Of a stretch of DNA of 5,064 bases, positions 1 through 5,064 are shown piece by piece. This DNA comes from a bacterium. GTDB taxonomy: Bacteria; JAMORN01. The notes below the pieces were generated by a model. That model made no database searches and had not been told where the DNA came from. It was given only the letters and a program-made list of their open reading frames with translations. The stretch lies in the NCBI GenBank assembly GCA_027063545.1, contig JAMORN010000197.1:1-5064 (forward strand), written 5' to 3'. A program made the position numbers and the translations under genes. Numbering within the stretch: the first letter of the stretch is position 1; the number at the start of each line of letters is the position of its first letter.

Positions 1-1710
1 AGAACCTTCAACAACAGGAGCTTCAAGTTGTATTGTAGTTGGAAGACCAATAATTTCTATTTTAAATATATTTTTATCGTTAATCATTGTTGTGTCATAA
101 ATCGATGAATCTCTGTATTCAGGTTCAATTTTACTACTTATAAAAGGTTTTTGGGTAGGATCTGGTATGATTAAATATTTATTATCATATATATTATCTA
201 AGATTATATTATCATTCAAATCTGATATTTCAAGTAAATATGCATAAGAATAGTTTGAATTAGTAGGAAAATATACCTTTTCATTATTAATATTATATCT
301 AAAAACTCTGATTTTCAAAAAAGCTAAATCATCATAATTATAAAGATTTAATCTATAAACATTGTACCACATATACTGAAAACATACATCACTTGTTGTA
401 AGTTCTGAAGAAATAGGTTTTATAAGTTTCAATGTATATGTACTATCAGAAGACTCAGGAATACTTCCAAATTCTTCGCCATCTAAGGTTTTATAATATA
501 CTGCAATAATAGAGGAGGAACTAACCCCAAGTTCGTCATCAAGAACTATAAATCCTTTGTTAACATCTATTGTATAATATTCTGAAGGGATCAGATAAAA
601 GTCATCTCTATATTCAAAGTTTTCATCATATTTAGGAAATCTTGAGTATTGGGCTTTTATTTTTATAAATCCTTCTCTTTCACTTATTCCAGAGATAAAT
701 AATTTAAAACTATTAGGGTCTATTTGTTTATTTTCAGGTATAGGTATTTGATGTCTAAAGCTATTGGAATATAATGTATCTAAAAAGAAAAATATATACT
801 TTTCATAGTTTCCAGTTTCTATTATTGTTGAACTAGAATCAGCTGTATAGACTTTTTCTATTGCAGAACCTTTATCACTCCCCCAGAACATAACATTTTT
901 TAAATATCCAAATTTTGTAGCAAGCCTTATTCCCCACAGATTATTAAATCCTCCTAGATTTATAAGTTCAAGATTAGGAATGTTTATATTTAAATGGTTA
1001 CTAAGTCTTATCTCTTGGATAATATCATCTTCTAATTGACTACTATCAATAGAACCATAAATTATATCAAAATAAACATTGTCTCCAATATTTGATAGAT
1101 CTTGAGTTTTAACACTGGTTTTTACCCTTAATTTTGTTCCTATTTTTATATTTGCCTCAAAGTTAAAGTTTGGTTCAAATTTAGGTTCTCCAGTAGTTGA
1201 TGATCCAGTCTCCTGACTTTCTAAGTTGCTATAGTAGGTCTGAGTATAACCAGCAAGAAGGGAAGCATTAAGTTTTAATCCAAATTCTCCACCACCAGGA
1301 CCAAATATAGTATTTCCCATTTGATTGATTTTTCCAAACTTTAAGTGGATTCCATATTTGTTTATTTTTCTATATTTATATTTATATCCTTTTTGAGACA
1401 TTGATTTAATGAGGTATTCTCTTTGATATTGGTATAAGTCGTTTAAATAGTCGTAGAGTTCTGTGTAAGGATATATAAAAATAGGAATAGTATCTTTTTG
1501 ATATATGAAAACTTTAGAGATACTTACTTGTCTATTTTCAAAGTCAATATTTACAATGGTTTTTATTCTATGGGATTTTCTAGGTTCAAGTATATTATAT
1601 TTAACAGGATAAAATTCTTCTATAGGATTGTAAGTTGTATAAATAGTAGAATATACTACTCTTACAAGGCTTATTAATAAACAAAAAAATAGCAGTGATT
1701 TTTTTATCAT
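1..1710 (-). CDS. sprA: SprA/Sov-like type IX secretion outer-membrane translocon, N-terminal 570 residues (3' end outside window)
   Basis: Reading minus-strand codons from the ATG at 1710 gives 570 residues without a stop, open at the left edge. The start is set by a signal peptide: basic MIKK, a hydrophobic run at about residues 5-19, and likely cleavage after VYS (about residue 21). No clear Shine-Dalgarno sequence precedes it. I see the SprA N-terminal pattern in order: a glycine-rich IFGPGGGEFGLKLNAS segment (about 136-151); a strand-rich stretch with IGTKLRVK before a region resembling the family's 'F.F.N.....Y.G.ED.I' motif, here with EDDIIQEI (227-234); the stretch that in relatives reads 'GNVS.PL...L..G...LFGIK....G.L', here ending LWGIRLATKFG; then YYTIDVNKGFIVLDDEL (378-394) followed by IIAVYY, and LKLIKP...WYNVYRL (427-454). 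SprA proteins usually exceed 2,000 residues and form the beta-barrel channel through which T9SS cargo crosses the outer membrane. The gene is probably the last of three co-directional envelope genes. Identification comes from remembered family patterns, not a search. Confidence 0.82.
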   Translation of the reverse strand, partial: MIKKSLLFFCLLISLVRVVYSTIYTTYNPIEEFYPVKYNILEPRKSHRIKTIVNIDFENRQVSISKVFIYQKDTIPIFIYPYTELYDYLNDLYQYQREYLIKSMSQKGYKYKYRKINKYGIHLKFGKINQMGNTIFGPGGGEFGLKLNASLLAGYTQTYYSNLESQETGSSTTGEPKFEPNFNFEANIKIGTKLRVKTSVKTQDLSNIGDNVYFDIIYGSIDSSQLEDDIIQEIRLSNHLNINIPNLELINLGGFNNLWGIRLATKFGYLKNVMFWGSDKGSAIEKVYTADSSSTIIETGNYEKYIFFFLDTLYSNSFRHQIPIPENKQIDPNSFKLFISGISEREGFIKIKAQYSRFPKYDENFEYRDDFYLIPSEYYTIDVNKGFIVLDDELGVSSSSIIAVYYKTLDGEEFGSIPESSDSTYTLKLIKPISSELTTSDVCFQYMWYNVYRLNLYNYDDLAFLKIRVFRYNINNEKVYFPTNSNYSYAYLLEISDLNDNIILDNIYDNKYLIIPDPTQKPFISSKIEPEYRDSSIYDTTMINDKNIFKIEIIGLPTTIQLEAPVVEGS

Positions 1711-1773
1711 AATAAACAAAAATAGTTTTTAAGAAAAGAAAAATAAAGATATATAAGAACTTAATTGCTTTTT
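1711..1773. other. Short intergenic spacer between the lipoprotein gene and the sprA-like gene
   Basis: These 63 AT-rich bases show no convincing hairpin terminator on the minus strand and no clear Shine-Dalgarno sequence before the sprA-like ATG. Read-through from the lipoprotein gene into the sprA-like gene is therefore possible, although a separate AT-rich promoter cannot be excluded. Confidence 0.4.
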
Positions 1774-2787
1774 TTAGAAGATTGAAAAAAGTGAAGAAGA
1801 GCCTTTAATTTTAGAATAGAATTTTACATTTATAATAAAATTTTTTATTAATATAGATGGTTTAAACATAACCCTGACACTATCAGAAGCAATAGTATCA
1901 CTAACGGTTTTTGAAAGAGGTAAAGGAGCAAAAGAAGAATCATTAGAGTTAGTATCAGGAAGTACAGGAATATTACCTTCAAAATCAACAAGTTTTGTGG
2001 TTATTAGTATTGAATAATTAGAGTCAGGATTGTCTATAAAATATTCTATAATAGGAATGTTGGCATAAAAAATATTTTTATTTTTTTCACATCTCCCCCA
2101 AAATATATTATTTATATAAAGTAATACCTCTTGAGTTGATGAAAAATTTTGTTTATTTACTCCTATTAGTTTTATATATGGATCAGCAACTATAGCGATA
2201 TTTGAATCTCCTAATATATCAAAAGAAATGTTGTTAGGGTATGGATAAAGTATTTCAAATTTAGAAGAATTTTCTAATGAGATTGAATCGTTAAAAAACT
2301 CAGTATAAACAAGAGAATCAATAGCATTTTTTACTACAATATATATTATAGAAGTTTTTAGCATTTTAAACAAAAATCCTTTTTTGGAAATAGAGATTGA
2401 ATCAATAATTAAAGAATCCTGAGGTAAAATTTTACCTTTACCTATGTTTATTGTTAGTGAAGAGTCATTCCATCTAGATTGCCTTTGAAAATAATATCTT
2501 GGTTGATTAACTTTTGCTTCACCTTTTAAACATATCATTACTTCAAAATCCAAAGAATAAGAATGGGATATATTTTTTAAAATATATCTTATACTATCAA
2601 CTATACTTGCAGTATCAACCTCATCTCTTGGTTCATTTTCTATAGCTATTTCAACATATCCTTCATATACTCCTGTTGTAGGAACATACATATTTATTTC
2701 TTTTGTTTCTGTTTCTATATAAGTAGAGCAACTATAGAAAAAGATTAAAATTGAAAGAATAAATATCATTGTTTTGATTCTTAACAT
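1774..2787 (-). CDS. Putative outer-membrane lipoprotein, beta-rich, function unknown (337 aa)
   Basis: I do not recognise a named family. The N-terminus is a lipoprotein-type signal: basic MLRIK, a hydrophobic core at about residues 7-18, then FYSC with candidate lipidated Cys20 followed by Ser. The bulky F and Y at -3 and -2 make the lipobox atypical. The mature part is rich in beta strands. Residues about 33-160 alternate hydrophobic strands with polar loops (for example the strands around FEVMICLKG and LTINIGKG). Residues about 195-272 have the rhythm of a bacterial Ig-like domain: IKLIGV, a loop, EVLLYINNIFWG, FYANIP, SILITTKLVDFEGN. A Ser/Asn/Asp/Pro-rich linker (275-300) leads to a basic, hydrophobic C-terminus. 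The chosen start has a purine-rich GGTAGAG about 6 bases upstream; Met7 is a weaker alternative. It starts 28 bases after the upstream barrel-like gene ends, and its stop lies 63 bases before the sprA-like start. A role as a T9SS partner lipoprotein is inferred from position only. Confidence 0.72.
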   Translation of the reverse strand: MLRIKTMIFILSILIFFYSCSTYIETETKEINMYVPTTGVYEGYVEIAIENEPRDEVDTASIVDSIRYILKNISHSYSLDFEVMICLKGEAKVNQPRYYFQRQSRWNDSSLTINIGKGKILPQDSLIIDSISISKKGFLFKMLKTSIIYIVVKNAIDSLVYTEFFNDSISLENSSKFEILYPYPNNISFDILGDSNIAIVADPYIKLIGVNKQNFSSTQEVLLYINNIFWGRCEKNKNIFYANIPIIEYFIDNPDSNYSILITTKLVDFEGNIPVLPDTNSNDSSFAPLPLSKTVSDTIASDSVRVMFKPSILIKNFIINVKFYSKIKGSSSLFSIF

Positions 2788-2815
2788 TTTTTCTCTACCG
2801 TTTTTATTTTTAGAT

Positions 2816-3547
2816 TTAAAAATTTATAAATATCTCTATATAAGGTATAAAATAAAATTTATATACTTTTCCTACATCAATATAAAAATCCGAAAAGATT
2901 CCGCCAAATAATAAATTAAAATGGAAGAAATTTATATAATAAAAATTTTCTAAGGAGGCCTTTATTCCATCTATATATTCTAGATCTAATCCTAAATAAG
3001 GCTGAATATTTAATTTTTTTATAGATATATCTTTATATATTCCATTTGAAAATTTTAAGCCTATATTATTAGTGGTATCAGAAATTAGATATAACATAGA
3101 TATTGAAGATGAAATATTTATAGATTCTAAGTTTTTAATATAAAAGTAAAAAATTTCATTATAATTTAAAGAACCTTGTAAGTTTAAAATTTTTATACCT
3201 TTATCCTCTAACTTTTCATTTATATTATGTACTAATGAATCATCCACAGATATATAAAACAGATGATAACCAAATCCTTGATTTTTTTTTAAAGAATATA
3301 TTAAACTATAACTACCAATATTTATATAATCTGTTGTATTTAAATAAATAAAAAGAGGCGAGGTTTTAAACTTTAAAGAAGATGTTTTAAATTTTTTATT
3401 TAGAGTAATGTGGGAGATCCCAATTTCTAAAGAATTTTTAGATATAAAGTCGTAATAAAAACATAAAACTAATTTTGGTTTTAAAATAGTTACAAATAAA
3501 AAAGCAAAAAAAATATAATTTATCCACTTATATTTTAAGTTTCTCAT
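2816..3547 (-). CDS. Putative small outer-membrane beta-barrel protein, function unknown (243 aa)
   Basis: No family recognised. The N-terminus has basic residues (MRNLKYK) and a hydrophobic helix at about 9-21, fitting a Sec signal peptide. Cleavage near residues 29-31 is uncertain, and Cys29 follows Leu, so a lipobox is unlikely. The rest has no long hydrophobic helix but many 8-12 residue amphipathic strands with aromatic residues, for instance near 64-72, 76-86, 92-101, 131-139, 146-156, 182-191, 206-216 and 231-242. The chain ends in IFINF; a terminal Phe is the typical signal for barrel insertion by the BAM complex. Together this suggests an outer-membrane barrel of roughly 10-12 strands. 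It is very rich in Ile, Asn, Phe, Tyr and Lys, and at about 19% G+C it is more AT-rich than its neighbours. No good Shine-Dalgarno sequence is seen. It is first in the minus-strand group, so it would be nearest the promoter. A periplasmic or secreted beta-sandwich protein is the main alternative. Confidence 0.65.
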   Translation of the reverse strand: MRNLKYKWINYIFFAFLFVTILKPKLVLCFYYDFISKNSLEIGISHITLNKKFKTSSLKFKTSPLFIYLNTTDYINIGSYSLIYSLKKNQGFGYHLFYISVDDSLVHNINEKLEDKGIKILNLQGSLNYNEIFYFYIKNLESINISSSISMLYLISDTTNNIGLKFSNGIYKDISIKKLNIQPYLGLDLEYIDGIKASLENFYYINFFHFNLLFGGIFSDFYIDVGKVYKFYFIPYIEIFINF

Positions 3548-3593
3548 TATATTTTATTCTTTTTACTTTAAAATAAATTTTTATTTTTCTATA

Positions 3594-3617
3594 AACAATA
3601 GTATTAAATTTATTGTT
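3594..3617. repeat. Perfect inverted repeat AACAATA-N10-TATTGTT in the divergent intergenic region
   Basis: The left arm AACAATA (3594-3600) and right arm TATTGTT (3611-3617) are exact reverse complements separated by 10 bases. The arms have one G:C pair each, so an RNA hairpin would be weak. The symmetric arms and roughly 17-base centre-to-centre spacing are more like a dimeric regulator's operator. It sits between the two divergent starts and directly before the ispF ribosome binding site, overlapping the possible ispF transcription start. In such AT-rich DNA a 7-bp palindrome can arise by chance. Confidence 0.4.
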
Positions 3618-3625
3618 AAGGGAAA
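3618..3625 (+). promoter_or_regulatory. Shine-Dalgarno sequence of ispF
   Basis: AAGGGAAA lies 5-6 bases before the ATG at 3631. It is the clearest ribosome binding site in the window and decides the start against the upstream in-frame TTG at 3613. Confidence 0.6.
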
Positions 3626-3630
3626 GTATT

Positions 3631-4119
3631 ATGCTAAATCTAAAAGACTTAAGAATAGGACAGGGATTTGATGTTCATAGATTCAAAGAAGGTCGAGATA
3701 TGTATATTTGTGGAGTAAAAATAGACTATAAACTAGGACTTGATGGCCATTCTGATGCAGATGTTGGAATTCACGCTATAATGGATGCTATATTAGGAGC
3801 AGCTGGACTTAGAGATATAGGTTATTATTTTCCTGATACTGATGAGAAATATAAAGGAATAGATTCAAAAAAACTTTTATCAAATGTTTTAAATTTAATA
3901 GAGAAAGATGGATGGAAGATTTTAAATATAGATATTACAATTATAGCTCAAAAACCTAAACTTTCTCCCTATATAGAAAAAATGAAAATAGTTTTAAGTG
4001 ATATTTTAAAATTAGATAGGGATAGAATTTCAATTAAAGCAACAACAACTGAAAAGTTAGGTTTCACAGGAAGAGAAGAGGGTATTGCAGCATTAGCTGT
4101 GGTGTTATTATATAAATAG
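3631..4119 (+). CDS. ispF: 2-C-methyl-D-erythritol 2,4-cyclodiphosphate synthase (IspF, 162 aa)
   Basis: This cytoplasmic enzyme converts CDP-methylerythritol 2-phosphate to the 2,4-cyclodiphosphate with release of CMP, the fifth step of the methylerythritol phosphate route to isoprenoids; the family forms homotrimers. All expected motifs are present. RIGQGFDVHRF supplies zinc ligands Asp14 and His16; GHSDADVGIHAIMDA has His40, Asp44 and the third zinc ligand His48; GDIG is represented by RDIG before YFPDTD; AQKPK (106-110) contacts the cytidine nucleotide; and ATTTEKLGFTGREEGIA (137-153) carries the metal-binding Glu141. Length is normal for the family. I chose the ATG at 3631 because the family begins just before R(I/V)G.G.D and because AAGGGA (3619-3624 region) lies upstream at suitable spacing. 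A TTG at 3613 in the same frame would add six residues but would place that ribosome binding site inside the gene. It is first in a plus-strand pair with dprA. Confidence 0.97.
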   Translation: MLNLKDLRIGQGFDVHRFKEGRDMYICGVKIDYKLGLDGHSDADVGIHAIMDAILGAAGLRDIGYYFPDTDEKYKGIDSKKLLSNVLNLIEKDGWKILNIDITIIAQKPKLSPYIEKMKIVLSDILKLDRDRISIKATTTEKLGFTGREEGIAALAVVLLYK

Positions 4120-4132
4120 AGTAATGCTTTTT

Positions 4133-5064
4133 ATGGAAGAGGTTTTTTATATAGGATTGAGTTTTTTTAAAAATATTGGGGTTATTAATTTTCATAAAAT
4201 TTTAAATGAATTTAGAGATTTAAAAACATTTTTTTCTTTAGATTATGAGGATATAGAATATTTAGGATTTATAGATAGAGGAGATTGGGAGAGAAAAAAT
4301 AATTATTTAGAACAAGCAGAAGTTATTCTTAATCAATCAAAAAAAGATGATATAAAAATTTTATTGTATAAAGACGATTTATATCCAGAAATTTTAAAAT
4401 CCATTTATGATCCACCTCCGTTTTTATTCTATAAAGGAGATATTAATTTACTAAATAATGAAAAATTGATTGCAGTAGTAGGTACAAGAAAGCCTACGTT
4501 TTACGGTGAAAAGGTTACTTCTTTTTTAGTGAAGCAAATGGTTGAAAATAATATCGTTATTGTATCGGGATTGGCATTAGGAATAGATAGTATTGCTCAT
4601 AAAAAAGCAATAGAAAATAAAGGGAAAACTATTGCTGTGTTAGGCTCAGGTGTTGGGGTAGTCTATCCATCTTCAAATAAAAAATTATATGAGGATATTT
4701 TAAAAAATAAAGGGCTTATAATTTCAGAGTTTTTACCTTATCAAAAACCAATACCTGCAAATTTTCCAAGAAGAAATAGAATTATTTCAGGTATTTCTAA
4801 AGGAGTAGTTTTGGTAGAATCAAAAGAAAAAGGTGGAGGAATGATAACAGTAAATTATGCTTTAGAACAGGGAAGAGAAGTCTTTGTAGTACCAGGTAGT
4901 ATTTTTTCAGAGTATTCTAAAGGCCCGAATATTTTAATTTCCATGGGAGCAATCCCTATAGTTGATGGAGTTAATGATATTTTAAGAGAGTTTAATTGGG
5001 ATAAAAATGAATTATTTAAACAAGAGGATAAAAAAATAGATTTAACAGATGAAGAAAAAATTAT
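4133..5064 (+). CDS. dprA: DNA-processing protein DprA, N-terminal 310 residues (3' end outside window)
   Basis: DprA (Smf) is a cytoplasmic protein that binds incoming single-stranded DNA during natural transformation and loads RecA on it; homologues are also found in bacteria not known to be competent. The Rossmann-like core is intact: VVGTRKPTFYG (about 115-125), VSGLALGIDSIAH (144-156), TIAVLGSGVGVVYP, the PRRNRIIS motif (212-219), VLVESKEKGGGMIT with the GGGMIT at 234-239, ALEQGREVFVVPG and GPNILISMGA. Residues 1 to about 70 form the degenerate helical (SAM-like) N-terminal domain. A C-terminal winged-helix domain, present in many members, would start near the right edge and is not seen. 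I chose the ATG at 4133 because MEEVFYIGLSFFKNIG matches the usual start of the family; an in-frame ATG at 4124 would add three residues. It begins 13 bases after the ispF stop with no terminator between, so co-transcription is likely. Confidence 0.95.
   Translation, partial: MEEVFYIGLSFFKNIGVINFHKILNEFRDLKTFFSLDYEDIEYLGFIDRGDWERKNNYLEQAEVILNQSKKDDIKILLYKDDLYPEILKSIYDPPPFLFYKGDINLLNNEKLIAVVGTRKPTFYGEKVTSFLVKQMVENNIVIVSGLALGIDSIAHKKAIENKGKTIAVLGSGVGVVYPSSNKKLYEDILKNKGLIISEFLPYQKPIPANFPRRNRIISGISKGVVLVESKEKGGGMITVNYALEQGREVFVVPGSIFSEYSKGPNILISMGAIPIVDGVNDILREFNWDKNELFKQEDKKIDLTDEEKI

Larger units (their letters stand above)
3548..3630. promoter_or_regulatory. Divergent promoter region between the envelope genes and ispF
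   Basis: This 83-base gap must hold the transcription start of the plus pair and probably that of the minus group. For ispF, TTTAAA (3567-3572) and TATAAA (3590-3595) are separated by 17 bases, a reasonable but not strong match to primary-sigma hexamers. For the minus strand, TTGTTT (complement of 3593-3598) and TATTTT (complement of 3570-3575), also 17 bases apart, are weaker. The location is sound; the exact hexamers are speculative because the region is nearly all A and T. Confidence 0.35.

Noticed and set aside
1711-1773. Possible terminator before the sprA-like gene.
   Set aside because: T and A runs are present but I found no stem of useful stability.
3281-3290. Nine-base T run (A9 on the coding strand) in the barrel-like gene as a phase-variation tract.
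   Set aside because: Homopolymers of this length are expected in DNA this AT-rich, and the frame is intact through it. There is no evidence for length variation from one sequence.
3461-3463. Cys29 of the barrel-like protein as a lipidation site.
   Set aside because: It is preceded by Leu at -1, which does not fit a lipobox. A normal Sec signal peptide explains the N-terminus better.
3613-3630. TTG codon at 3613 as the ispF start, giving 168 residues.
   Set aside because: It would put the good AAGGGA ribosome binding site inside the gene and overlap the inverted repeat. The family needs only a few residues before R-I-G, so ATG 3631 is preferred.
4124-4132. ATG at 4124 as the dprA start.
   Set aside because: It is in frame and only 4 bases after the ispF stop, so it remains possible, but the purine stretch AGAG (4118-4121) is too close to it and the family-like start is MEE at 4133.

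Overview
The window is a strongly AT-rich piece of a bacterial chromosome (spot counts: about 19% G+C in the most AT-rich gene, about 29% in ispF). It holds five protein-coding genes in two divergent groups. There is no RNA gene, mobile element or CRISPR array, and no gene-free stretch over 300 bases; the longest gap is the 83-base divergent intergenic region.

Minus-strand group, read from about 3547 down to position 1: (i) a 243-residue exported protein that looks like a small outer-membrane beta-barrel; (ii) a 337-residue putative lipoprotein rich in beta strands; (iii) the first 570 residues of a SprA/Sov-like protein, the giant outer-membrane translocon of the type IX secretion system (T9SS), which runs off the left edge. 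All three carry export signals and lie close together in the same direction (gaps of 28 and 63 bases). This suggests one cell-envelope operon, in which the first two proteins could be partners of the translocon. That partnership is inference.

Plus-strand group, from 3631 to the right edge: ispF (2-C-methyl-D-erythritol 2,4-cyclodiphosphate synthase, non-mevalonate isoprenoid pathway), followed after 13 bases by dprA (DNA-processing protein A, RecA loader for incoming single-stranded DNA), which is cut by the right edge. Both have well-preserved family motifs and are probably co-transcribed.

The two groups share the intergenic region 3548-3630. It contains a perfect 7-bp inverted repeat just upstream of the ispF ribosome binding site and weak promoter-like hexamers for both directions.

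Organism: a Gram-negative-type (two-membrane) bacterium. SprA is characteristic of Bacteroidota and some related phyla of the Fibrobacterota-Chlorobiota-Bacteroidota (FCB) group. The low G+C, the absence of familiar Bacteroidota neighbours of sprA and the divergent SprA sequence make an uncultured FCB-type lineage plausible. I cannot fix the phylum from this window.
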